A stretch of 64,000 bases of DNA, taken from NCBI GenBank assembly GCA_032622095.1, contig CP136065.1, positions 60,507,094 to 60,571,093 on the forward strand, read 5' to 3'. The position numbers were made by a program, and so were the translations under genes. The stretch comes from Siphonodentalium dalli. Lineage: Eukaryota > Mollusca > Scaphopoda > Gadilida > Siphonodentaliidae. This document shows, piece by piece, positions 16,901-31,085 of this stretch; the stretch's first letter is position 1; each line of letters starts with the position of its first letter. The notes beneath the pieces were generated by a model. It worked only from the letters and a program-made list of their open reading frames with translations, had not been told where the DNA came from and made no database searches.

Positions 16901-19260
16901 CGATATAATGATGATTATGATGTTATATTATGACGGTGATGATGATGATGCTGATGGCGATATAATGATGATTATGATGTTACATTATGACGGAGATGAT
17001 GATGCTGATGGCGATATAATGATGATTATGATGTTATATTATGACGGTGATGATGATGATGCTGATGGCGATATAATGATGATTATGATGTTATATTATG
17101 ACGGTGATGATGATGCTGATGGCGATATAATGATGATTATGATGTTATATTATGACGGTGATGATGATGCTGATGGCGATATAATGATGATGATTTCGAT
17201 GTTATATTATGACAGTGATGATGATGCTGATGGCGATATAATGATGATTATGATGTTATATTATGACGGTGATGATGATGCTGATGGCGATATAATGATG
17301 ATTATGATGTTATATTATGACAGTGATGATGATGCTGATGGCGATATAATGATGATTATGATGTTATATTATGACAGTGATGATGATGCTGATGGCGATA
17401 TAATGATGATTATGATGTTATATTATGACGGTGATGATGGTGCTGATGGCGATATAATGATGATGATTTCGATGTTATATTATGACGGTGATGATGATGC
17501 TGATGGCGATATAATGATGATTATGATGTTATATTATGATGGTGATGATGATGCTGAAGGCGATATAATGATGATTATGATGTTATATTATGACGGTGAT
17601 GATGATGCTGATGGCGATATAATGATGATTTCGATGTTATATTATGACAGTGATGATGATGCTGATGGCAATATAATGATGATTATGATGTTATATTATG
17701 ACGGAGATGATGATGCTGATGGCGATATAATGATGATTATGATGTTATATTATGACGGAGATGATGATGCTGATGGCGATATAATGATGATTATGATGTT
17801 ATATTATGACGGAGATGATGATGCTGATGGCGATATAATGATGATAACGATGTTATATTATGACGGTGATGATGATGGTGATGGCGATATAATGATGATT
17901 ACGATGCTATATTATGACGGAGATGATGATGCTGATGGCGATATAATGATGATTATGATGTTATATTATGACGGTGATGATGATGCTGATGGCGATATAA
18001 TGATGATTATGATGTTATATTATGACGGAGATGATGATGCTGATGGCGATATAATGATGATAACGATGTTATATTATGACGGAGATGATGATGCTGATGG
18101 CGATATAATGATGATTATGATGTTACATTATGACGGTGATGATGATGCTGATGGCGATATAATGATGATTATGATGTTATATTATGACGGAGATGATGAT
18201 GCTGATGGCGATATAATGATGATTATGATGTTATATTATGACGGAGATGATGATGCTGATGGCGATATAATGATGATTATGATGTTATATTATGACGGTG
18301 ATGATGATGCTGATGGCGATATAATGATGATGATTACGATGTTATATTATGACGGTGATGATGATGATGCTGATGGCGATATAATGATGATTATGATGTT
18401 ATATTATGACGGTGATGATGATGCTGATGGCGATATAATGATGATTATGATGTTATATTATGACGGAGATGATGATGCTGATGGCGATATAATGATGATT
18501 ATGATGTTATATTATGACAGTGATGATGATGCTGATGGCGATATAATGATGATTATGATGTTATATTATGACGGTGATGATGATGCTGATGGCGATATAA
18601 TGATGATTACGATGTTATATTATGACGGAGATGATGATGATGGCGATATAATGATGATTATGATGTTATATTATGACGGTGATGATGATGCTGATGGCGA
18701 TATAATGATGCTGATGGCGATATAATGATGATTATGATGTTATATTATGACGGAGATGATGATGCTGATGGCGATATAATGATGATTACGATGTTATATT
18801 ATGACGGTGATGATGCTGATGGCGATATAATGATGATTATGATGTTATATTATGACAGTGATGATGATGCTGATGGCGATATAATGATGATTATGATGTT
18901 ATATTATGACGGTGATGATGATGATGCTGATGGCGATATAATGATGATTATGATGTTATATTATGACGGTGATGATGATGCTGATGGCGATATAATGATG
19001 ATTATGATGTTATATTATGACAGTGATGATGATGCTGATGGCGATATAATGATGATTACGATGCTATATTATGACGGAGATGATGATGCTGATGGCGATA
19101 TAATGATGATTATGATGTTATATTATGACGGTGATGATGCTGATGGCGATATAATGATGATTATGATGTTATATTATGACAGTGATGATGATGCTGATGG
19201 CGATATAATGATGATTATGATGTTATATTATGACAGTGATGATGATGCTGATGGCGATAT
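10971..19260 (+). repeat. Higher-order duplication, period about 4.1 kb
   Basis: The unit order from about 11,020 to 15,110 is repeated from about 15,110 to 19,260. The junction at 11,600 pairs with 15,690 (offset 4,090) and 14,581 pairs with 18,725 (offset 4,144; the extra 54 bp is one unit). Rare markers recur at the same relative place: the MMMISML units, the GDDGADG unit, the AEGD unit, a YYEGD unit, a MLHYD unit and the 20-bp junction. A shorter block of about 630 bp (10,740-10,971 against 11,370-11,600) repeats the same run of MMMISML and DS units. Confidence 0.85.
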
Positions 19261-19269
19261 AATGATGAT

Positions 19270-20830
19270 TATGATGTTATATTATGACGGTGATGATGAT
19301 GCTGATGGCGATATAATGATGATTATGATGTTATATTATGACGGAGATGATGATGCTGATGGCGATATAATGATGATTATGATGTTATATTATGACGGTG
19401 ATGATGATGCTGATGGCGATATAATGATGATTACGATGCTATATTATGACGGAGATGATGATGCTGATGGCGATATAATGATGATTATGATGTTATATTA
19501 TGACGGAGATGATGATGCTGATGGCGATATAATGATGATTATGATGTTATATTATGACGGTGATGATGATGCTGATGGCGATATAATGATGATTACGATG
19601 CTATATTATGACGGTGATGATGATGCTGATGGCGATATAATGATGATTATGATGTTATATTATGACGGAGATGATGGTGATATAATGATGATGATGCTGA
19701 TGGCGATATAATGATGATTATGATGTTATATTATGACGGAGATGATGATGCTGATGGCGATATAATGATGATTACGATGTTATATTATGACGGAGATGAT
19801 GATGCTGATGGCGATATAATGATGATTACGATGTTATATTATGACGGTGATGATGATGCTGATGGCGATATAATGATGATTACGATGCTATATTATGACG
19901 GTGATGATGATGCTGATGGCGATATAATGATGATTATGATGTTATATTATGACGGTGATGATGATGACGCTGATGGCGATATAATGATGATTATGATGTT
20001 ATATTATGACGGTGATGATGATGATGCTGATGGCGATATAATGATGATTATGATGTTATATTATGACGGTGATGATGATGCTGATGGCGATATAATGATG
20101 ATTATGATGTTATATTATGACGGAGATGATGATGCTGATGGCGATATAATGATGATTATGATGTTATATTATGACGGTGATGATGATGCTGATGGCGATA
20201 TAATGATGATTACGATGCTATATTATGACGGAGATGATGATGCTGATGGCGATATAATGATGATTATGATGTTATATTATGACGGAGATGATGATGCTGA
20301 TGGCGATATAATGATGATTATGATGTTATATTATGACGGTGATGATGATGCTGATGGCGATATAATGATGATTACGATGCTATATTATGACGGTGATGAT
20401 GATGCTGATGGCGATATAATGATGATTATGATGTTATATTATGACGGAGATGATGGTGATATAATGATGATGATGCTGATGGCGATATAATGATGATTAT
20501 GATGTTATATTATGACGGAGATGATGATGCTGATGGCGATATAATGATGATTACGATGTTATATTATGACGGAGATGATGATGCTGATGGCGATATAATG
20601 ATGATTACGATGTTATATTATGACGGTGATGATGATGCTGATGGCGATATAATGATGATTACGATGCTATATTATGACGGTGATGATGATGCTGATGGCG
20701 ATATAATGATGATTATGATGTTATATTATGACGGTGATGATGATGACGCTGATGGCGATATAATGATGATTATGATGTTATATTATGACGGTGATGATGA
20801 TGATGCTGATGGCGATATAATGATGATTAT
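19270..20830 (+). repeat. Tandem duplication, period 779 bp, inside the array
   Basis: The junctions at 19,711 and 20,490 are 779 bp apart and the units on both sides match. A rare synonymous GAC before GCT (near 19,967 and 20,746) marks both copies. Confidence 0.85.
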
Positions 20831-20839
20831 GATGTTATA

Positions 20840-22000
20840 TTATGACGGTGATGATGATGATGATGATGGCGATATAATGATGATTATGATGTTATATTAT
20901 GACGGTGATGATGATGATGCTGATGGCGATATAATGATGATTATGATGTTATTTTATGACGGAGATGATGATGCTGATGGCGATATAATGATGATTATGA
21001 TGTTATATTATGACGGAGATGATGATGCTGATGGCGATATAATGATGATTACGATGTTATATTATGACGGTGATGATGATGCTGATGGCGATATAATGAT
21101 GATTATGATGTTATATTATGACGGTGATGATGATGCTTATGGCGATATAATGATGATTATGATGTTATATTATGCCGGTGATGATGATGCTGATGGCGAT
21201 ATAATGATGATTATGATGTTATATTATGACGGTGATGATGATGATGCTGATGGCGATATAATGATGATTATGATGTTATATTATGACGAAGATGATGATG
21301 ATGCTGATGGCGATATAATGATGATTATGATGTTATATTATGACGGTGATGATGATGCTGATGGCGATATAATGATGATTATGATGTTATATTATGACGG
21401 TGATGATGATGATGCTGATGGCGATATAATGATGATTATGATGTTATATTATGACGGAGATGATGATGATGCTGATGGCGATATAATGATGATTATGATG
21501 TTATATTATGACGGTGATGATGATGATGCTGATGGCGATATAATGATGATTATGATGTTATATTATGACGGTGATGATGATGATGCTGATGGCGATATAA
21601 TGATGATTATGATGTTATATTATGACGGAGATGATGATGATGCTGATGGCGATATAATGATGATTATGATGTTATATTATGACGGTGATGATGATGATGC
21701 TGATGGCGATATAATGATGATTATGATGTTATATTATGACGGTGATGATGATGATGATGATGGCGATATAATGATGATTATGATGTTATATTATGACGGT
21801 GATGATGATGATGCTGATGGCGATATAATGATGATTATGATGTTATTTTATGACGGAGATGATGATGCTGATGGCGATATAATGATGATTATGATGTTAT
21901 ATTATGACGGAGATGATGATGCTGATGGCGATATAATGATGATTACAATGTTATATTATGACGGTGATGATGATGATGCTGATGGCGATATAATGATGAT
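20840..22000 (+). repeat. Repeated block with LFYD marker, period about 894 bp
   Basis: A DDDDDD unit, a standard unit and then a unit with TTTTAT (reading LFYD) occur near 20,850-20,970 and again near 21,745-21,865. This indicates another internal duplication. Confidence 0.7.
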
Positions 22001-22729
22001 TATGATGTTATATTATGACGGAGATGATGATGATGCTGATGGCGATATAATGATGATTATGATGTTATATTATGACGGTGATGATGATGATGCTGATGGC
22101 GATATAATGATGATTATAATGTTATATTATTACGGTGATGACGATGCTGATGGCGATATAATGATGATTATGATGTTATATTATGATGGAGATGATGATG
22201 ATGATGATGATGGCGATATAATGATGATTACGATGTTATATTATGACGGTGATGATGATGATGCTGATGGCGATATAATGATGATTATGATGTTATATTA
22301 TGACGGAGATGATGATGATGCTGATGGCGATATAATGATGATTATGATGTTATATTATGACGGTGATGATGATGCTGATGGCGATATAATGATGATTATG
22401 ATGTTATATTATGACAGTGATGATGATGCTGATCGCGATATAATGATGATTATGATGTTATATTATGACGGTGATGATGATGCTGATGGCGATATAATGA
22501 TGATGATTATGATGTTATATTATGACGGTGATGATGATGATGCTGATGGCGATATAATGATGATTATGATGTTATATTATGACGGAGATGATGATGATGC
22601 TGATGGCGATATAATGATGATTATGATGTTATATTATGACGGAGATGATGATGATGCTGATGGCGATATAATGATGATTATGATGTTATATTATGACGGT
22701 GATGATGATGCTGATGGCGATATAATGAT

Positions 22730-25700
22730 GATTATGATGTTATATTATGACAGTGATGATGATGCTGATGGCGATATAATGATGATTATGATGTTATATT
22801 ATGACGGTGATGATGATGCTGATGGCGATATAATGATGATGATTATGATGTTATATTATGACGGTGATGATGATGCTGATGGCGATATAATGATGATTAT
22901 GATGTTATATTATGACGGTGATGATGATGCTGATGGCGATATAATGATGATTATGATGTTATATTATGACGGTGATGATGATGCTGATGGCGATATAATG
23001 ATGATTATGATGTTATATTATGACAGTGATGATGATGATGCTGATGGCGATATAATGATGATTACGATGTTATATTATGACCGTGATGATGATGATGCTG
23101 ATGGCGATATAATGATGATTACGATGCTATTTTATGACGGAGATGATGATGATGATGGCGATATAATGATGATTATGATGTTATATTATGACAGTGATGA
23201 TGATGCTGATGGCGATATAATGATATATTATGATGGTGATGATGATGATGATGATGGCGATATAATGATGATTATGATGTTATATTATGACAGTGATGAT
23301 GATGCTGATGGCGATATAATGATGATTATGATGGTGATGATGATGATGATGATGATGGCGATATAATGATGATTATGATGTTATATTATGACGGTGATGA
23401 TGATGCTGATGGCGATATAATGATATGTTATGATGGTGATGATGATGATGATGATGGCGATATAATGATGATTATGATGTTATATTATGACGGTGATGAT
23501 GATGATGCTGATGGCGATATAATGATGATTATGATGTTATATTATGACGGTGATGATGATGCTGATGGCGATATAATGATGATTATGATGTTATATTATG
23601 ACGGAGATGATGATGATGATGGCGATATAATGATGATTATGATGTTATATTATGACGGTGATGATGATGATGCTGATGGCGATATAATGATGATTATGAT
23701 GTTATATTATGACGGTGATGATGATGATGCTGATGGCGATATAATGATGATTATGATGTTATATTATGACGGTGATGATGATGATGCTGATGGCGATATA
23801 ATGATGATTATGATGTTATATTATGACGGTGATGATGATGCTGATGGCGATATAATGATGATTATGATGTTATATTATGACGGAGATGATGATGATGCTG
23901 ATGGCGATATAATGATGATTATGATGTTATATTATGACGGTGATGATGATGATGCTGATGGCGATATAATGATGATTATGATGTTATATTATGACGGAGA
24001 TGATGATGATGATGGCGATATAATGATGATTACGATGTTATATTATGACGGTGATGATGATGATGCTGATGGCGATATAATGATGATTATGATGTTATAT
24101 TATTGCGGTGATGATGATGCTGATGGCGATATAATGATGATTATGATGTTATATTATGACGGTGATGATGATGATGCTGATGGCGATATAATGATGATTA
24201 TGATGTTATATTATGACGGAGATGATGATGATGCTGATGGCGATATAATGATGATTACGATGTTATATTATGACGGTGATGATGATGATGCTGATGGCGA
24301 TATAATGATGATTATGATGTTATATTATGACGGTGATGATGATGATGCTGATGGCGATATAATGATGATTATGATGTTATATTATGACGGTGATGATGAT
24401 GATGCTGATGGCGATATAATGATGATTATGATGTTATATTATGACGGTGATGATGATGATGCTGATGGCGATATAATGATGACTATGATGTTATATTATG
24501 ACGGTGATGATGATGATGATGATGGCGATATAATGATGATTACGATGTTATATTATGACGGTGATGATGATGATGCTGATGGCGATATAATGATGATTAT
24601 GATGTTATATTATGACGGTGATGATGATGATGCTGATGGCGATATAATGATGATTATGATGTTATATTATGACGGTGATGATGATGCTGATGGCGATATA
24701 ATGATGATTATGATGTTATATTATGACAGTGATGATGATGCTGATGGCGATATAATGATGATTATGATGTTATATTATGACGGTGATGATGATGCTGATG
24801 GCGATATAATGATGATGATTATGATGTTATATTATGACGGTGATGATGATGCTGATGGCGATATAATGATGATTATGATGTTATATTATGACGGTGATGA
24901 TGATGCTGATGGCGATATAATGATGATTATGATGTTATATTATGACGGTGATGATGATGCTGATGGCGATATAATGATGATTATGATGTTATATTATGAC
25001 AGTGATGATGATGATGCTGATGGCGATATAATGATGATTACGATGTTATATTATGACGGTGATGATGATGCTGATGGCGATATAATGATGATTACGATGC
25101 TATTTTATGACAGTGATGATGATGCTGATGGCGATATAATGATATATTATGATGGTGATGATGATGATGATGATGATGGCGATATAATGATGATTATGAT
25201 GTTATATTATGACGGTGATGATGATGCTGATGGCGATATAATGATGATTATGATGTTATATTATGATGGTGATGATGATGATGCTGATGGCGATATAATG
25301 ATGATTATGATGTTATATTATGATGGTGATGATGATGATGCTGATGGCGATATAATGATGATTACGATGTTATATTATGACGGTGATGATGATGATGATG
25401 GCGATATAATGATGATTATGATGTTATATTATGACAGTGATGATGATGCTGATGGCGATATAATGATATATTATGATGGTGATGATGATGATGATGATGG
25501 CGATATAATGATGATTATGATGTTATATTATGACAGTGATGATGATGCTGATGGCGATATAATGATGATTATGATGGTGATGATGATGATGATGATAATG
25601 GCGATATAATGATGATTATGATGCTATATTATGACGGTGATGATGATGCTGATGGCGATATAATGATATGTTATGATGGTGATGATGATGATGATGATGG

Positions 25701-26960
25701 CGATATAATGATGATTATGATGTTATATTATGACGGTGATGATGATGATGCTGATGGCGATATAATGATGATTATGATGTTATATTATGACGGTGATGAT
25801 GATGCTGATGGCGATATAATGATGATTATGATGTTATATTATGACGGAGATGATGATGATGATGGCGATATAATGATGATTATGATGTTATATTATGACG
25901 GTGATGATGATGATGCTGATGGCGATATAATGATGATTATGATGTTATATTATGACGGTGATGATGATGATGCTGATGGCGATATAATGATGATTATGAT
26001 GTTATATTATGACGGTGATGATGATGATGCTGATGGCGATATAATGATGATTATGATGTTATATTATGACGGTGATGATGATGCTGATGGCGATATAATG
26101 ATGATTATGATGTTATATTATGACGGAGATGATGATGATGCTGATGGCGATATAATGATGATTATGATGTTATATTATGACGGTGATGATGATGATGCTG
26201 ATGGCGATATAATGATGATTATGATGTTATATTATGACGGAGATGATGATGATGATGGCGATATAATGATGATTACGATGTTATATTATGACGGTGATGA
26301 TGATGATGCTGATGGCGATATAATGATGATTATGATGTTATATTATGACGGTGATGATGATGCTGATGGCGATATAATGATGATTATGATGTTATATTAT
26401 GACGGTGATGATGATGATGCTGATGGCGATATAATGATGATTATGATGTTATATTATGACGGAGATGATGATGATGCTGATGGCGATATAATGATGATTA
26501 CGATGTTATATTATGACGGTGATGATGATGATGCTGATGGCGATATAATGATGATTATGATGTTATATTATGACGGTGATGATGATGATGCTGATGGCGA
26601 TATAATGATGATTATGTGTTATATTATGACGGTGATGATGATGATGCTGATGGCGATATAATGATGATTATGATGTTATATTATGACGGTGATGATGATG
26701 ATGCTGATGGCGATATAATGATGACTATGATGTTATATTATGACGGTGATGATGATGATGATGATGGCGATATAATGATGATTACGATGTTATATTATGA
26801 CGGTGATGATGATGATGCTGATGGCGATATAATGATGATTATGATGTTATATTATGACGGTGATGATGATGATGCTGATGGCGATATAATGATGATTATG
26901 ATGTTATATTATGACGGAGATGATGATGATGATGGCGATATAATGATGATTACGATGTTA
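22730..26960 (+). repeat. Tandem duplication, period about 2,243 bp, inside the array
   Basis: The junctions at 23,366 and 25,609 are 2,243 bp apart and both end in a run of ATG codons. Downstream, the short unit with ATATGTTATGATGG and the ACTATG unit followed by a DDDDDD unit (near 24,480 and 26,721) keep the same spacing. The copies differ by a few substitutions, for example TATTGCGG near 24,102 in the first copy only. Confidence 0.85.
26605..26625 (+). repeat. Single-base deletion in an array unit
   Basis: The usual ATTATGATGTTATAT reads ATTATGTGTTATAT here, one A short. This is the only isolated 1-bp indel I see in the array, and it shifts the open frame. Confidence 0.85.
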
Positions 26961-29900
26961 TATTATGACGGTGATGATGATGATGCTGATGGCGATATAA
27001 TGATGATTATGATGTTATATTACGATGGAGATGATGATGCTGATGGCGATATAATGATGATTATGATGTTATATTATGACGGAGATGATGATGATGCTGA
27101 TGGCGATATAATGATGATTATGATGTTATATTATGACGGAGATGATGATGCTGATGGCGATATAATGATGATTATGATGTTATATTACGATGGAGATGAT
27201 GATGCTGATAGCGATATAATGATGATTATGATGTTATATTATGACGGAGATGATGATGATGCTGATGGCGATATAATGATGATTATGATGTTATATTATG
27301 ACGGTGATGATGATGCTGATGGCGATATAATGATGATTATGATGTTATATTATGACGGTGATGATGATGCTGATGGCGATATAATGATGATTATGATGTT
27401 ATATTATGACGGTGATGATGATGATGCTGATGGCGATATAATGATGATTACGATGTTATATTATGATGGTGATGATGATGATGCTGATGGCGATATAATG
27501 ATGATTATGATGTTATATTATGACGGTGAAGATGATGATGCTGATGGCGATATAATGATGATTACGATGTTATATTATGACGGTGATGATGATGATGCTG
27601 ATGGCGATATAATGATGATTATGATGTTATATTATGAAGGTGATGATGATGATGCTGATGGCGATATAATGATGATTATGATGCTATTTTATGACGGAGA
27701 TGATGATGCTGATGGCGATAAAATGATGATTACGATGTTATATTATGATGGTGATGATGATGATGCTGATGGCGATATAATGATGATTATGATGTTATAT
27801 TATGACGGTGATGATGATGATGCTGATGGCGATATAATGATGATTACGATGTTATATTATGACGGTGATGATGATGATGCTGATGGCGATATAATGATGA
27901 TTATGATGTTATATTATGACGGTGATGATGATGCTGATGGCGATATAATGATGATTATGATGTTATATTATGACGGTGATGATGATGATGCTGATGGCGA
28001 TATAATGATGATTATGATGTTATATTATGACGGTGATGATGATGCTGATGGCGATATAATGATGATTACGATGTTATATTATGACGGAGATGATGATGCT
28101 GATGGCGATATAATGATGATTATGATGTTATATTATGACGGAGATGATGATGATGATGGCGATATAATGATGATTATGATGTTATATTATGACGGTGATG
28201 ATGATGCTGATGGCGATATAATGATGATTACGATGTTATATTATGATGGTGATGATGATGATGCTGATGGCGATATAATGATGATTATGATGTTATATTA
28301 TGACGGTGATGATGATGATGCTGATGGCGATATAATGATGATTATGATGTTATATTATGACGGTGATGATGATGATGCTGATGGCGATATAATGATGATT
28401 ACGATGTTATATTATGACGGTGATGATGATGCTGATGGCGATATAATGATGATTATGATGTTATATTATGACGGAGATGATGATGATGCTGATGGCGATA
28501 TAATGATGATTATGATGTTATATTATGACGGCGATGATGATGCTGATGGCGATATAATGATGACTATGATGATATATTATGACGGTGATGATGATGATGG
28601 CGATATAATGATGATTATGATGTTATATTATGACGGTGATGATGATGCTGATGGCGATATAATGATGACTATGATGATATATTATGACGGTGATGATGAT
28701 GATGCTGATGGCGATATAATGATGATTATGATGCTATATTATGACGGAGATGATGATGCTGATGGCGATATAATGATGATAACGATGTTATATTATGACG
28801 GTGATGATGATGATGCTGATGGCGATATAATGATGATTATGATGTTATATTATGACGGAGATGATGATGCTGATGGCGATATAATGATGATTATGATGTT
28901 ATATTATGACGGTGATGATGATGATTCTGATGGCGATATAATGATGATTACGATGTTATATTATGACGGTGATGATGATGCTGATGGCGATATAATGATG
29001 ATTACGATGTTATATTATGACGGTGATGATGATGATGATGATGGCGATATAATGATGATTATGATGTTATATTATGACGGTGATGATGATGATGCTGATG
29101 GCGATATAATGATGATTACGATGTTATATTATGACGGTGATGATGATGCTGATGGCGATATAATGATGATTACGATGTTATATTATGACGGTGATGATGA
29201 TGCTGATGGCGATATAATGATGATTATGATGTTATATTATGACGGTGATGATGATGATGCTGATGGCGATATAATGATGATTATGATGTTATATTATGAC
29301 GGAGATGATGATGATGCTGATGGCGATATAATGATGATTATGATGTTATATTATGACGGAGATGATGATGATGATGGCGATATAATGATGATTATGATGT
29401 TATATTATGACGGTGATGATGATGCTGATGGCGATATAATGATGATTATGATGTTATATTATGACGGTGATGATGATGATGCTGATGGCGATATAATGAT
29501 GATTATGATGTTATATTATGACGGTGATGATGATGCTGATGGCGATATAATGATGATTATGATGTTATATTATGACGGTGATGATGATGCTGATGGCGAT
29601 ATAATGATGATGATTATGATGTTATATTATGATGGTGATGATGATGATGCTGATGGCGATATAATGATGATTATGATGTTATATTATGACGGTGATGATG
29701 GCGATATAATGATGACTATGATGTTATATTATGACGGTGATGATGATGCTGATGGCGATATAATGATGATTATGATGTTATATTATGACGGCGACGATGG
29801 CGATATAATGATGACTATGATGTTATATTATGACGGTGATGATGTTGCTGATGGCGATATAATGATGATGATTATGATGTTATATTATGACGGTGATGAT

Positions 29901-30840
29901 GCTGATGCATGGCGATATAATGATGATAACGATGTTATATTATGACGGTGATGATGATGCTGATGGCGATATAATGATGATTATGATGTTATATTATGAC
30001 GGTGATGATGATGCTGATGGCGATATAATGATGACGATTATGATGTTATATAATGACGGTTATGATGATGCTGATGGCGATATAATGATGATGATTATGA
30101 TGTTACATTATGACGGTGATGATGATGCTGATGGCGATATAATGATGATGATTATGATGTTATATTATGACGGAGATGATGATGCTGATGGCGATATAAT
30201 GATGATGATTATGATGTTATATAATGACGGTTATGATGATGCTGATGGCGATATAATGATGACGATTATGATGTTATATAATGACGGTTATGATGATGCT
30301 GATGGCGATATAATGATGATGATTATGATGTTATATTATGACGGTGATGATGATGCTGATGGCGATATAATGGTGACGATTATGATGTTATATAATGACG
30401 GTTATGATGATGCTGATGGCGATATAATGATGATTATGATGTTATATTATGACGGTGATGTTGATGCTGATGGCGATATAATGATGATGATTATGATGTT
30501 ATATTATGACGGTGATGATGGTGATATAATGATGATGATTATGATGTTATATTATGACGGTGATGATGGTGATATAATGATGATGATTATGATGTTATAT
30601 TATGACGGTGATGATGATGCTGATGGCGATATAATGATGATGATTATGATATTATATTATGACGGTGATGATGATGCTGATGGCGATATAATGATGACGA
30701 TTATGATGTTATATAATGACGGTTATGATGATGCTGATGGCGATATAATGATGATGATTATGATGTTATATTATGACGGTGGTGATGATAGCGATATAAT
30801 GATGATGATTATGGTGTTATATTTTGACGGTGGTGATGAC

Positions 30841-31085
30841 GAACGCAGAGATAATACGATGACTCTGACGACGACAACGGCAGATGATGTTGACGACGAC
30901 GATGAAGATGACGACGACAAATGATGTTGATATCGATTATGACGATAATTATGAAGGTGGTAATGATGAGAATGTTTCGGATGGCGATGATAATGACGAC
31001 GATGGAAGCGATTATTATTATTATTATTATTATGATAGCGATAATGGCGATGATGATGATGACGATGATAATGATAGTAGAATTC
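30841..31085 (+). repeat. Degenerate GAC/GAT/ATT-rich right flank of the array
   Basis: The 54-bp periodicity dissolves into imperfect GAC, GAT and GAA triplets, then a run of ATT repeats (31,011-31,033) and more GAT/GAC. The array's open frame ends here at 30,924 with an Asp-rich tail. It looks like the ancestral simple-sequence edge from which the array could have grown. Confidence 0.75.

Larger units (their letters stand above)
1..30840 (+). repeat. Giant 54/57-bp GAT-rich minisatellite array (>30 kb)
   Basis: About 550 head-to-tail copies of a 54-bp unit, or 57 bp with one more GAT. In the open frame a unit reads MMITMLYYDGDDDADGDI or a close variant. The unit is about one third G+C. Copies differ by substitutions (ATA-ACG, ATT-ATG, ATT-ACG or ACT-ATG after the two ATG codons; GGT, GGA or AGT before the GAT run; TTA or CTA) and by one to three GATs. 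The first copies are already inside the array, so its left end is off the window. The right edge is more diverged (29,950-30,840). No intron, promoter or non-repeat domain is seen. The unbroken frame (33-8,549 alone is 2,838 codons) follows from a stop-free unit whose length changes are almost all multiples of three, so it does not prove coding. Replacement changes (T/M, G/S) are common, which argues against strong protein constraint. Confidence 0.97.

Noticed and set aside
33-30924. Fourteen consecutive long ORFs as real repeat-protein genes
   Set aside because: They contain nothing but the minisatellite unit, start at ATGs inside it, and end at truncated units. No unique domain, signal peptide or splice evidence.
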